64,000 nucleotides of DNA from VRUE01 sp033856275 (GTDB lineage Bacteria; Actinomycetota; Thermoleophilia; Solirubrobacterales; 70-9), in NCBI GenBank assembly GCA_033856275.1, contig JAWVFJ010000047.1, positions 1-64,000 of the forward strand. Direction: 5' to 3'. The notes beneath the pieces are model-generated. The model was not told the DNA's origin. It was given only the letters and a program-made list of their open reading frames with translations, and did not search any database. This document shows, one piece after another, positions 7,671-16,245 of the stretch. The position numbers and the translations under genes were made by a program. Numbering within the stretch: position 1 is the first letter of the stretch; each line of letters opens with the position of its first letter.

Positions 7671-10600
7671 TCAGAGAACGATGCTTGGGGCGTCTATCTC
7701 GATGCTCGTGGGGCGCTCGATTTTGAGGCCGTGCTGTACGCGGCGGAGGTGCATCTGAGCCTCTTGCCATTCGCCCAAACGAGGCGAATCTCTACCCGAC
7801 TGCGGCTTTCTCCCAAGCGGATCGTCGCCCAACGAGGTCACGCGATGGCGCTGCCGGTAGGCGTAGATCACCTCCACGCCTTTGTTCCAGAGCGCCGCAT
7901 CTCCCGGGTCCTCCGGCCGAGGTCCCAACGCGCTGAGGATCATCTCGGAGGGCTGGAATCGCTCACCCGCGATGTGCTGGCGACGGTGGCTTAGAAGCTG
8001 GTCGTCGATCAACGCCAGTTCGACACGCTCTGCACCCGACAGGCCAGCAGGGCGATTCATCTCTGCGCGGACCTGCCCAGCCAGCGGTTCGCGCTCGGCC
8101 TCGAGCCGCTGAAGTTGGACTACCGTCATCTGCTCGACGCTCTCGATTCGCGCAAGCTCCCCCGGATCTCTGTGCCTCTCGGAAAGAGCTTCCCGCTCGC
8201 TCGCTAGCTTTTCGAGGCGAGCGCGGTCGTCGGCTATGCGGCGATCGAGTGCCTCGAGCTGCTCGCGGGCGGGTGATCTTTTCGTTTGGGCTCCCAGGCG
8301 CTTGACCAGCTGCTCGCGCCGTACCGCAAGCTCGGACTCTCCTAGAGCCTCGATCCGCTTTCGCTCCGAGACCTCGGCCGCGGAGAACTCGCTCGCGACT
8401 CGCTCCGCCCCGCCTCGCAGGTCGTGCAGGTGGTCGGAAATCTCGCGCGTGGCCGGCCCAAGGTCCGGGTCGAGCAAGTCGGTCGCGGCAACACCGTAGG
8501 CGACCGTCTCCCCGCGGGCGCGCGACACCGCGACAGTGAAGTCCTCCCTGGAGATGCCCGAGTCCAAGAGCGAGCAAGCCGAGTCGAAGGTCTTCGACTG
8601 CGTTGCGTAGGTGGTCATGGCGTAGGCGTGTTGAATCGCGGGCTCGCCGCTTTCGGTGCGGCGGTCGAGGTAGGTCGGCGTGACGATCACCGTGCGCTCG
8701 TCGCCGCCGATTCGCCGCAGCATCAGGTGCTGCTGAGCGGCGTCGACCCCGGTGACCTCCCAGCGCTCCCGGTTGGAGACCTCGGAATTGTTGATCCGGG
8801 TCATCACCCGGTCCCCGACCGCGAACTGATGACCGGCCACGGTTACTTGGTTTGGCCCGAGATGACCCTCGGCGACGAGAAGTTCCCGCGCCGCGTCATT
8901 CAGGTCCGCGACGTCACGAACACGCCTCGCGATCATCACGGCGTCCTCGCCGGCGCTGAATCGCTCGTACCAGTCCAGCGTCATCGCGTCCTTGACCTCA
9001 TCGAGCGTGTCCCCGATCACCAGGCGCTCCTCCCGGCGGAAGAGATCGAGGGCATCCGAGCCGCGGCCTTGGTGTGCGAGTTCGACGATCTCGCGGTCGA
9101 CGGGCTCGCGCTGGCGACGAATTTCGGTGAGGACGATCGTGTCGAGCTCGTTGGTCAGATGGCCGTAGACCCCGCCGGGTCCAACCGCGCCTATCTGGCG
9201 CGGATCGCCGATCGGCACGAGCTTTCCCTCAACGCTCTCAACCACCGCCAGCACGGCGGCGAACTCCGGACTTGCCGTGGTCGATGCCTCGTCCATGACG
9301 AGGACGGCTCCGTGCGGAAGCGGTGACTGGCCAGCGGCAGCAGCCTCCTCGCAGCGAATGAGGAAGGCGGTCACCGACATCGACGGAATCCCGGCCTGGT
9401 CCTTCAGCTCGCCCGATGCACTTCTGGCCGAGGCGATCCCCAGGCCGTAGATGCCGCTCTCGGCCCATGCCTCGCGAGCGGCTTCCAGGGCGGTCGTCTT
9501 TCCCGCTCCCGGCACCGCGGCAACGGCGACGACGCGCTCGCCGCCGGTGGTCAGCCGACGCACCATCTGCGCCTGCTCGTCGCTCAGGTAGTGGTGGCGG
9601 GCGAGAACGGCGACTAGCACCGACTCATCGGCAACGGACACCCCGGCGCTGATTCCCTCCCTCGCGCTTTTCAGCACTCGCTGCTCCATCGCCCAGATCC
9701 GAGGGGTGGTGAAGTAGTCGGCCGCGAGGGGCTCGTCGCCGTGGTGGATTTCCCTGACACGACTGCTCTCCAGCAGGGACTTCACGGCCGCCTCGAGCCG
9801 GCGCGCGTCGGCTCCTTCGCCCATCCGATTTGCCAAGGCGCAAACGAGGTCGCGCCGGTCGAAATGCGAATGGGTGGCCTCCAGGTCGGCGAGGGCGCCG
9901 TCGATCTCGTCGGTGCCGATCGGGCGAGGCTCGCGCGGCCTCGTCAGGCTCAACCGCTCGTCAATCGAGTGCTCCGTGTAGCCGAACTCCGCAGCGCCAG
10001 CACGCCAGTCGGCTCGCTGGTTGTCGGGGTCTACCCCGTAGTCCTTGGCATCGCGGGTCCGGTAGGCGGCGACTTCGGCTGCAGCGGCCGAGCTCGTCCC
10101 GCGCTCGGCCATCTCCGCGACTATCTCTCCGCGCCGTTTGCTGAAGAAGTCGATCAGCGCACGGTCAGATCCGGCGAGGTCGGCATAGCCGTTTACGACC
10201 TCTTCCCAGGCCACGCCAAGCTCCCGGGTAAGCCCAGCCCGCAGAGCAGCTTGGAAGACGAAGCCGGTGGGCTTTGCCTCGCGCAGAAGCGGCGATTGGC
10301 GCTTTGGATTGGCGAGGCTGAGCCAGCGGCCATCCGAGAGGGCCCGCGTCATGTTGGCCGTCACCACGTGGACGTGCAGGGCCATGTCTCCCGAGCGTGA
10401 GGAGCGGTGGAGGAAGCCCATTGAGATAAAGCCTTCGCCGGGCTCCAGGCGCTTGCCGCCTTTGCCACGCTGGACGTAACAAGCGTGGCGTTCGAGGTAG
10501 CCCAGCGCCTCGCGGACGGCGTAATCCTGAGCGCGGAGAACCGCGGCCTGGACGTCCTCGGAACCGATCGCCCAAAGCAAGCTGACCGACTTCGGCGCCG

Positions 10601-10901
10601 AAAAGCGGATGTCGTAGCCCAGGATTGGATCGAGGCGCCGCGTCTTGCCGTCGGCATCGACAAAGGTGCGGGCGTCGGGCCGGTTGATCAGGGCCTTGCC
10701 CGTCTTCGGGTGCTTGCCGGCCAAAAGCGCCGTGTATTCGGCCCGGTCGATCTCGCCCTCGAGGCCGAGATCGGCGGCCAGGTCGCCCATCCACTGCCCA
10801 GGCGCCTCGCCAGGCTTCGTGTAGTAGTCGTCGCCGCCTTCGGCGACCGCTTCGATCCAGTAGTTGGCGTTGGCCCTTCCGATCTTCGTGACTCCGACCA
10901 T
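7671..10901 (-). CDS. MobF-family conjugative relaxase/helicase (TraI/TrwC-like)
   Basis: From the ATG at 10901 (MVGVTKIGRANANYW) the protein has 1076 residues; an upstream in-frame start at 11012 adds a basic, unlikely extension. The N-terminal TrwC relaxase domain shows YYTKPGEAPGQWMG and the metal-binding motif HVHVVTAN (about residues 176-183). The RecD-like helicase follows, with Walker A AAVPGAGKTT (about 461-470) and Walker B LVMDEAS (about 534-540), then a coiled-coil-rich C-terminus. It would nick one strand at an origin of transfer and unwind it for export to a recipient. No coupling protein or type IV secretion genes are present here, so the element is partial or mobilizable only. 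No oriT was identified. Confidence 0.93.
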   Translation of the reverse strand: MVGVTKIGRANANYWIEAVAEGGDDYYTKPGEAPGQWMGDLAADLGLEGEIDRAEYTALLAGKHPKTGKALINRPDARTFVDADGKTRRLDPILGYDIRFSAPKSVSLLWAIGSEDVQAAVLRAQDYAVREALGYLERHACYVQRGKGGKRLEPGEGFISMGFLHRSSRSGDMALHVHVVTANMTRALSDGRWLSLANPKRQSPLLREAKPTGFVFQAALRAGLTRELGVAWEEVVNGYADLAGSDRALIDFFSKRRGEIVAEMAERGTSSAAAAEVAAYRTRDAKDYGVDPDNQRADWRAGAAEFGYTEHSIDERLSLTRPREPRPIGTDEIDGALADLEATHSHFDRRDLVCALANRMGEGADARRLEAAVKSLLESSRVREIHHGDEPLAADYFTTPRIWAMEQRVLKSAREGISAGVSVADESVLVAVLARHHYLSDEQAQMVRRLTTGGERVVAVAAVPGAGKTTALEAAREAWAESGIYGLGIASARSASGELKDQAGIPSMSVTAFLIRCEEAAAAGQSPLPHGAVLVMDEASTTASPEFAAVLAVVESVEGKLVPIGDPRQIGAVGPGGVYGHLTNELDTIVLTEIRRQREPVDREIVELAHQGRGSDALDLFRREERLVIGDTLDEVKDAMTLDWYERFSAGEDAVMIARRVRDVADLNDAARELLVAEGHLGPNQVTVAGHQFAVGDRVMTRINNSEVSNRERWEVTGVDAAQQHLMLRRIGGDERTVIVTPTYLDRRTESGEPAIQHAYAMTTYATQSKTFDSACSLLDSGISREDFTVAVSRARGETVAYGVAATDLLDPDLGPATREISDHLHDLRGGAERVASEFSAAEVSERKRIEALGESELAVRREQLVKRLGAQTKRSPAREQLEALDRRIADDRARLEKLASEREALSERHRDPGELARIESVEQMTVVQLQRLEAEREPLAGQVRAEMNRPAGLSGAERVELALIDDQLLSHRRQHIAGERFQPSEMILSALGPRPEDPGDAALWNKGVEVIYAYRQRHRVTSLGDDPLGRKPQSGRDSPRLGEWQEAQMHLRRVQHGLKIERPTSIEIDAPSIVL

Positions 10902-11050
10902 CGCCCCACTGGTGCCAGGAGCGGCCTGTCTTGATCCACGAATCCGGAGGGTCGCTCCAATGTCAAGGAACGCCTCTGAGAGACGACGGGGCGGTTGGGG
11001 TATCGCCCTCAAAAAAAGAACCGCGACAGCCCAGGCCCAGGCGGCCCAGG

Positions 11051-12028
11051 CTAAGTGCAGAGCACGGGCAACTCACAGCGCGGTCGCTTACCGAGCTGCG
11101 AAGTCCGCGCCAAGATGCGCACGAGGAGGGCCATGCGCCGGGGTGGCGGTCGTTTCCGTGCCCTGCCCGCAGCCGACCACGGCGAGCACGGCCCAGCCGA
11201 TCGCCAGCAAGGCAGCTCCCCGGCGGCCCTGTGGCTCGCCTTGGAGCGATCGCGCCTTTGGCTCGCGAGGAACCAGAGCAGCCCGGCGATCATCAGTGCG
11301 CAAGCGACGTAGAAGTTGAGCCGCAGGCCGAGGATGTGGTGGGCGGGATCGACGCGCAGCGACTCCTCGAAGATGCGAAAGGCCGAGTAGCCGGCGACGT
11401 AGAGGGCGAAGAGGCCCGGTGGCCTGATCCGTCGGTGGTGGCCGAGCCAGACGAGGAAGGCGGCGAGCGCGAGGTTCCAGATCAGCTCGTAGAGGAAGGT
11501 CGGGTGGAAGGTGGCGAAGCTCTCATACCCGAGCGGGCGGTGCGCCGGGTCGATCTGAATCGCCCAGGGCAGGCCGCTGGGACCGCCGAAAAGCTCTTGG
11601 TTGAAGTAGTTGCCGATCCGGCCCACTGCCTGGCCGACGAGGAGGGCCGGGGCGGCGGCGTCCATGAACGGGCCGGGCGCGACGCCGGCGCGACGCAGCC
11701 GCCAGAGACCGACCGCCGAGCCGAGCGCGATCCCGCCCCAGATGCCCATGCCACCTTCCCAGACGGCGAAGGGGCCCCACCAGTGCGGTGGGACTTCGCT
11801 CCAGCTTGTGGCGATGAAGTAGAGACGACCGCCGATGACTCCGGCCGGAAAGGCCCATAGGGCAACGTCGTAGACCAGCTCGCGCGATCCGCCGAGGGCC
11901 TCCCAGCGGCGGATTGTGATGAGGACGGCCAGCACCAGCCCGACCACGTAGAGGAGGCCGTAGACGTGGACGTCGAAGGGTCCGAGGTGAAAGCCACTGG
12001 CGGCCGGGCTGGGTATCGAGGCGCCCAC
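11051..12028 (-). CDS. lgt: prolipoprotein diacylglyceryl transferase
   Basis: Lgt transfers diacylglycerol from phosphatidylglycerol to the lipobox Cys of prelipoproteins in the membrane. The protein has about seven membrane segments, a conserved HxYG-like HVYGLLYVVG near the N-terminus, and the Lgt signature GRIGNYFNQELFGGP. The ORF opens at 12109, but its first 27 residues come from an IS110 fragment. The GTG at 12028 (VGASIPSPAASG) is therefore the better start, giving 325 residues. The C-terminal 60 residues are basic and low in complexity beyond the usual end. The diacylglyceryl donor chemistry is inferred from the family. Confidence 0.88.
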   Translation of the reverse strand: MGASIPSPAASGFHLGPFDVHVYGLLYVVGLVLAVLITIRRWEALGGSRELVYDVALWAFPAGVIGGRLYFIATSWSEVPPHWWGPFAVWEGGMGIWGGIALGSAVGLWRLRRAGVAPGPFMDAAAPALLVGQAVGRIGNYFNQELFGGPSGLPWAIQIDPAHRPLGYESFATFHPTFLYELIWNLALAAFLVWLGHHRRIRPPGLFALYVAGYSAFRIFEESLRVDPAHHILGLRLNFYVACALMIAGLLWFLASQRRDRSKASHRAAGELPCWRSAGPCSPWSAAGRARKRPPPRRMALLVRILARTSQLGKRPRCELPVLCT

Positions 12029-12052
12029 CGCGCAATTGTCCCTCAAGCAGGC

Positions 12053-12097
12053 AGGCTCCTGCAGCGCCCGGAAGACGACCCACACCAGATGGCGTTT
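12053..12097 (-). mobile_element. 45-bp remnant of an IS110-type transposase 3' end
   Basis: The minus strand reads KRHLVWVVFRALQEP, matching the C-terminal KRHLVRVVFRTLQEP of the transposase fragment at 12957-13138. At DNA level 39 of 45 bases agree with 12987-13031, in the same orientation. The two copies lie on either side of the TSUP gene. It is too short to be functional. Confidence 0.6.
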
Positions 12098-12201
12098 GCC
12101 AAGGAACACATCTGAGAATCAACGGGGTTACGGGGATCTTCCCCAGAAAAAAAGAGGGGGAGAAACAGAGGCTGACTCGGCACCGTAGCTAGGCTGCCGC
12201 G

Positions 12202-12981
12202 ATGCTCGGTGACGCGGCCCTTGGAGCGGCAGTGGCTTTCTGCCTGGCGATCCTGACGACGCCAGTAGGAGTGTCAGGCGCGGTCTTCTTGGTGCCGTTT
12301 CAAATCAGCGTTGTCCATACCCCCAGCCCGGCGGTGACGCCGACGAACCTGCTGTTCAACCTGATCGCGATTCCCGGCGCGCTCCTTCGCTTCCACCGTG
12401 AGCGACGCCTTGGCGGGCCACTGACGCGCCTTTTGATCCTCGGCATGCTGCCCGGTGTCGTCGCCGGGGCCGTGATCCGCGTCTTCGTGCTGGACGAGGG
12501 CAGCGCTTTCCTATTGGTCGTCGCCGCCGTCCTGGTGCCGCTCGGCGCCTGGCTTGCCTTCGCCCAACCGCCAGCCGCGCCCGCCGCCTCGCCCAACCCT
12601 GGCCAACGGCGCCTGATCGTGCTCCTCGCACTAGCAGTGGGAACAATCGGCGGCATCTACGGCATCGGCGGTGGCTCGATCCTCGGGCCGATCCTGGTCA
12701 GCTTGGGCTTCACCGTCGTCGAGGTCGCCCCGGCAGCACTGGCGGCCACCTTCCTCACCTCCTTTGCGGGTGTCGCAACCTATGCCCTCCTGAGCCTGGG
12801 CACCAGCGGCGATATCGCCCCCGAATGGGCGCTCGGCGTCGGCATGGGCGTCGGTGGGATGGCGGGCGCCTATCTGGGTGCCCGCCTTCAATCCCGACTC
12901 CCCGAGCAACTCCTTCGCCGTGGCCTCGGGCTACTCGCGCTGGCCTTGGGCCTGCGCTATGCGGTGCAGGCACTGACCTGA
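12202..12981 (+). CDS. TSUP-family (TauE/SafE) membrane transporter
   Basis: A 259-residue integral membrane protein with about eight hydrophobic helices and two half-repeats. Each repeat starts with the TSUP-type motif: GVSGAVFLVPFQIS in the first half, with nearby TPTNLLFNL, and GIYGIGGGSILGPILVSLGF in the second. The family moves sulfur compounds or organic acids (sulfite, sulfoacetate, thiosulfate) across the inner membrane; the substrate cannot be read here. It is divergent from lgt. Its 3' end overlaps the end of the IS110 remnant on the opposite strand. Confidence 0.85.
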   Translation: MLGDAALGAAVAFCLAILTTPVGVSGAVFLVPFQISVVHTPSPAVTPTNLLFNLIAIPGALLRFHRERRLGGPLTRLLILGMLPGVVAGAVIRVFVLDEGSAFLLVVAAVLVPLGAWLAFAQPPAAPAASPNPGQRRLIVLLALAVGTIGGIYGIGGGSILGPILVSLGFTVVEVAPAALAATFLTSFAGVATYALLSLGTSGDIAPEWALGVGMGVGGMAGAYLGARLQSRLPEQLLRRGLGLLALALGLRYAVQALT

Positions 12982-13138
12982 GCCGGAGGCTCCTGCAGTG
13001 TCCTGAAGACGACCCTCACCAAGTGGCGTTTGAGGCAGCGAAACGCCTCCTTGTTTGACTTGCCCTCGGCCCGCTTCTTCGCGAGGTAGGCACGTGCTGG
13101 CGGGTGGACGCGCGCCTGGGTGAGGACTACTTGGTGAA
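12957..13138 (-). pseudogene. 3' part of a split IS110-family transposase gene
   Basis: The minus strand codes HQVVLTQARVHPPARAYLAK and goes on with EGKSNKEAFRCLKRHLVRVV to a TAG at 12957-12959. This is the C-terminal helical tail typical of IS110/IS116/IS902 transposases. It has no start. Immediately upstream (13137 on) the DNA switches to the cassette-end repeat. Joined at the shared AA dinucleotide to the fragment at 26190-27060, the frame reads NRKLNAALHQVVLTQARV without a break, giving a protein of normal family length (about 350 residues). One gene was therefore split by the insertion of the intervening 13 kb. Confidence 0.8.
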
Positions 13139-13196
13139 CCCGTCAAAGTTGTCTCGGGGGAGGGACGAGGGCAAGGTCGCTGCTGCTTCCACGCGA
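13137..13196 (+). repeat. left-end repeat of the inserted element (copy A)
   Basis: 60 bases starting aacccgtcaaagttgtctcg agree at 59 positions with 21813-21872. Copy A joins directly to the 3' fragment of the split IS110 gene. Copy B follows a right-end-type sequence inside the island. Confidence 0.8.
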
Positions 13197-13290
13197 GAGC
13201 GGCAGCACGCTCAAGACATGAAAGGGGCGCAAAGCTGCTCTGTTGCTATAAAATCTAAAATTAATCAATAAATCTAAATCTTTGCTCTAA

Positions 13291-13638
13291 AGTGCCGATG
13301 CGTTCAGGGAAACGGCGCGCACAGGCACGTCCTCCCGCGCAGCCCCGGCGGCTAGCGCCAGCACAAGTCCGTATTGCAACAATCAAACGCTCAGCAATTA
13401 CGGGGCCTGCGCAGGTGCATCACGGACCCTCTACCAAACCTACGGGTGGGGAGATTCCCGCTCTGTTTGCGTATGGTGGCGCTTCGGAGGCTGGGGGAGC
13501 AACGGTAATGCCTGTTCATCCGGCCCTGGCGTTGGCGTCTATAGCGCTACTGCGCCTACATCCAACCCCTGGGAACCGGGGATTAACGTCAATGCTCCTG
13601 GTTCATCCGTGGTCCATGGAGTTGCCTTGCAACCTTAA
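13291..13638 (+). pseudogene. small secreted Cys/Gly/Trp-rich protein lacking its start
   Basis: The frame 13291-13638 codes what looks like the end of a signal peptide (RAAPAASA) followed by a mature protein STSPYCNNQTLSNYGACAGA... YGWGDSRSVCVWWRFGGWGS ... ending HGVALQP. There is no ATG, GTG, TTG or CTG in frame after the TAA at 13288, so the N-terminal half of the signal peptide is missing. The competing ATG ORF at 13292 in another frame has poor composition. A strong hairpin follows 9 bases after the stop, as for a real gene end. The truncation lies about 100 bases inside the left end of the inserted element. The family is unknown. Confidence 0.5.
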
Positions 13639-13647
13639 AGCGTTTAA

Positions 13648-13678
13648 AACGTAGGGCCGCGCTCAGCGGCCCTACGTT
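13648..13678 (+). terminator. strong intrinsic-terminator-like hairpin
   Basis: A 13-bp perfect stem, aacgtagggccgc / gcggccctacgtt, with a 5-base loop (gctca). It lies just after the stop of the truncated secreted-protein gene. There is no long T-run, which is common for hairpin terminators in high-GC Actinobacteria. Confidence 0.7.
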
Positions 13679-13715
13679 CATTCGTACCGGTGTGCAGATC
13701 CCCTTCAGCTAACTT

Positions 13716-14267
13716 ATGGATTCTCTTCTGAGGCTTGCCTCTACCTGTTGCGTCTGCCTTCTTCTTGCTGGTTGCGGCGCTTCGCGTCTATCTTCGAACC
13801 AAGAAGGTGAGGAAAACATCGCGACTGCGTTCAAAGTGCTGCGGACCAGTTCAGAGCACCTTTCGCCTCCCCTCACGCACCACATCGCCCGATTGCTGAA
13901 AGCATCGGAAAAGGCTAAGCCGGTAAACACTCAGCTTGTGAGAACCCGTGGAGGCTTGGTCTGGATCTTCCTTACTGGCGAAAAGATGTGCCTAGTTCAA
14001 GCCAACTTCGGTTCCATTTCCTGCCTGAGGAAGCGGCAAGCGCGCTCGCGAGGTGTTGTCCTAGGAACCTTCAAGCCGCCGTCTAAAGAACAACCGTACT
14101 TGCATCAGTTTCTAGCGCTCGGCGTTATGCCCGATGATGTTCGATATGTCTTGGCGACTATAGGACGGCATTCCCACGAGCGCCACGTGAGGGTTCCGCT
14201 GCATAACAACGTCTTTGCAATTGCTGCCGAACAACCGGTCTTGGTTAGAGGACTCGGTCGACGGTAG
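13716..14267 (+). CDS. putative lipoprotein, 183 aa
   Basis: It begins with a lipoprotein signal peptide, MDSLLRLASTCCVCLLLAGC, with lipobox LAGC and likely lipidation of Cys20. Lgt encoded at 11 kb would be able to modify it. The mature part is basic, with two further Cys in MCLVQANFGSISCLRKR and a long C-terminal hydrophilic segment. No known domain was recognised. It lies 38 bases after the hairpin terminator, inside the first cassette. Third codon positions are less GC-rich than in the polysaccharide genes of this window, consistent with recent acquisition. Confidence 0.72.
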   Translation: MDSLLRLASTCCVCLLLAGCGASRLSSNQEGEENIATAFKVLRTSSEHLSPPLTHHIARLLKASEKAKPVNTQLVRTRGGLVWIFLTGEKMCLVQANFGSISCLRKRQARSRGVVLGTFKPPSKEQPYLHQFLALGVMPDDVRYVLATIGRHSHERHVRVPLHNNVFAIAAEQPVLVRGLGRR

Positions 14268-15035
14268 GGGCTAAGGCTCATCTCGCAATACCCCCTTCCG
14301 GTCTTGAGCCAAGCCAGCTTGACGGAGACCGTGTGCCCAAGCGGTGAAGTCCATTGCGCACCAATCGTCACTTCGCTAACGCGACGACCCGTCTCGTTGC
14401 TTCGACGTCGACGACGGTCCCGCGCGGCGCGGTTTGTCGCCCAGACTTTGTCCATGTCGACTGTCTTCAGTGCCTCCGCCATCTTCCCCAGGGCGTTGTC
14501 CGAATAGCGATAGTGCTTTGGGAGTCGACGTCGAAGACGTGGACCCGCCTCCAAAGAATCCTAACCCTTGCAGAGATTCCGCTCGAAATTGACTTAGCCG
14601 ACGAGATCATGCCGTCTTCCAGCGGATCGCCGCTAAGGCGAAGAAGTGTCGCTACGGTGTCAGATCCAAGCTTGACTCAAAGCACATTGTTGCTTAAAGG
14701 ATAAGCCCGTCACGTCGCTGGAGGGGATTGGAGAGAATCTGCAAATGCTGCTTCCACGCGGTTGTGGAGTGAACTGTCAACCCGCGAAGACTGCTCCTCC
14801 TCGTCCCAAGCACGCCGATCAGTAGACGCTCGCACATCGTTGTGAACGGGGCGGTTTGGCTTCCCTCTCCACGTATGAGTAGGCCGTTTCGGGACCATCC
14901 TTGCGCAGTGGTTCCGACGTGGACATAACACGGCCCTGTGGCTTCTGGGTTGCGCGAGAGAGTCTGCCTCGAGCTCATCCTCGTGGCGCGTCACGCGGAA
15001 CCGCAGCGAGGTGCTCGCCCTAGACTGGCATCGAA
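14268..15035. other. intergenic stretch, no supported gene
   Basis: Both strands have open frames, but none has a good start, ribosome site and codon use together. The best candidate is a minus-strand stretch around 14250-14480 (MAEALKTVDMDKVWATNRAA and VTIGAQWTSPLGHTVSVKLA), which may be a remnant. It overlaps the end of the lipoprotein gene on the other strand. No RNA gene was seen. Confidence 0.35.
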
Positions 15036-16031
15036 ATGAAGCTCCTCCTCATCACCGGTGCCGGCGCCAGCCGGAATCTCAACGCCGGGGGCACCGACCC
15101 CGTCGCCTTGATGGATGGGTGGGCCGCCGCACTCAAGCAACGGTTTGGCCCGGAACTCTCAAGGATCATCGGCTTGGACTCAGTGACAACTGGACAGCAG
15201 TTTGAGGAGCTGCTGGGCGAGCTCACGCGGTGGCTTCAGCTCAAGGGACTCAATATGCGATTCGCTCCCATGCTGAGCCAGCACGACAAGTACGACGAGA
15301 GGAAGGTTGCGTTCTTTAGACGCTCGATACAAATTGCAGAGAAACGAGGAGAGGCGCTCGAGGCGGCGCTTGACGAGACTTTGATCGAGCAGTTTGGCCA
15401 CTCGCGCTTCGACGCTCAGGGGTCCGCGAAGGCATACAACTACCTGCTCAGACAAATCCACAAGGGACGGCCAGAAGAGTTTATTTGTGCGACGACTAAC
15501 TACGATCGGTCGCTTGAGCTAGCGCTGCGGGAAATGAAGTACCGCGCCCGAACCGGCTTTTATCACGACGGCATCGGTGTACCTAGCTTTTCACCCACGG
15601 GCCTCGGAATATATGCGGATCAGCCGGCGATTCTGCATCTACACGGCGCGGTCGGTTGGTACAGGGCCGCAGGAAGCATCGTAGAGGTTCCAGCGACGAA
15701 CTCGACTCACCCCGAGATCGGGCGTCCCGCGGTGCTCTACCCGAGTAAGAACAAGGTTATCGAGGACTCGATAGTTGCCGGGATATGGACTGAGCTGGAC
15801 CGCGCGCTGGATGATGCTACGCACGTCTTTGTGCTCGGTCACGGCCTGGGAGACGATCATCTTGTCGCACGCTTGGAGAGCGTGACAGTACCGCTAGCCG
15901 TTAGTGCCCACTGGCAAGAGGACGCGGATCGTATCCGCGATTCGTTGCCCCACGCCTACATCGTCAAGATCAACTTCTTGCCAAAGCCAAGAATCGATAC
16001 GGAGGCGGTCAAGGGATGGTTGACCAACTAG
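15036..16031 (+). CDS. SIR2-like protein, probable defence effector
   Basis: A 331-residue protein of the SIR2 fold. The nucleotide-binding start is LLLITGAGASRNL (residues 3-15). TTNYDRSLE (153-161), ILHLHGAVGWY (199-209, with the general catalytic-His position) and VFVLGHGLGDDHL (264-276) follow in the expected order. The zinc-binding Cys of protein deacetylases are missing, as in SIR2-like proteins of anti-phage systems, several of which hydrolyse NAD. It may therefore deplete NAD on infection; this comes from the family and is not shown for this gene. It stands alone on the plus strand and converges with the TIR gene. Specific sensing parts are not visible. Confidence 0.85.
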   Translation: MKLLLITGAGASRNLNAGGTDPVALMDGWAAALKQRFGPELSRIIGLDSVTTGQQFEELLGELTRWLQLKGLNMRFAPMLSQHDKYDERKVAFFRRSIQIAEKRGEALEAALDETLIEQFGHSRFDAQGSAKAYNYLLRQIHKGRPEEFICATTNYDRSLELALREMKYRARTGFYHDGIGVPSFSPTGLGIYADQPAILHLHGAVGWYRAAGSIVEVPATNSTHPEIGRPAVLYPSKNKVIEDSIVAGIWTELDRALDDATHVFVLGHGLGDDHLVARLESVTVPLAVSAHWQEDADRIRDSLPHAYIVKINFLPKPRIDTEAVKGWLTN

Positions 16032-16245
16032 AATCTGATGAGAGTCGTGTGGTTCCGGCGTCGCATGGTCAGAACTGCGGGACGGGTCCCCGGCGCGGCG
16101 AGGTCGCTGGGTGCACCTCGTCCGGGACGGGCGTCTACGGCTGTCGGCCGATGTGCTCGTAGCCACGCGAAAGCGAGAGCCCGGCGGACTTGAGTTCCCA
16201 GGAGTGCCCTGAACCCCCAAACGGGCTTAAGGCGAGAGGGTTTCA

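Noticed and set aside
13292..13654. 120-codon ATG frame over the truncated secreted gene
   Set aside because: Its composition is Pro/Arg/Ala-rich, while the neighbouring frame reads as a mature Cys/Gly/Trp protein ending just before a terminator.
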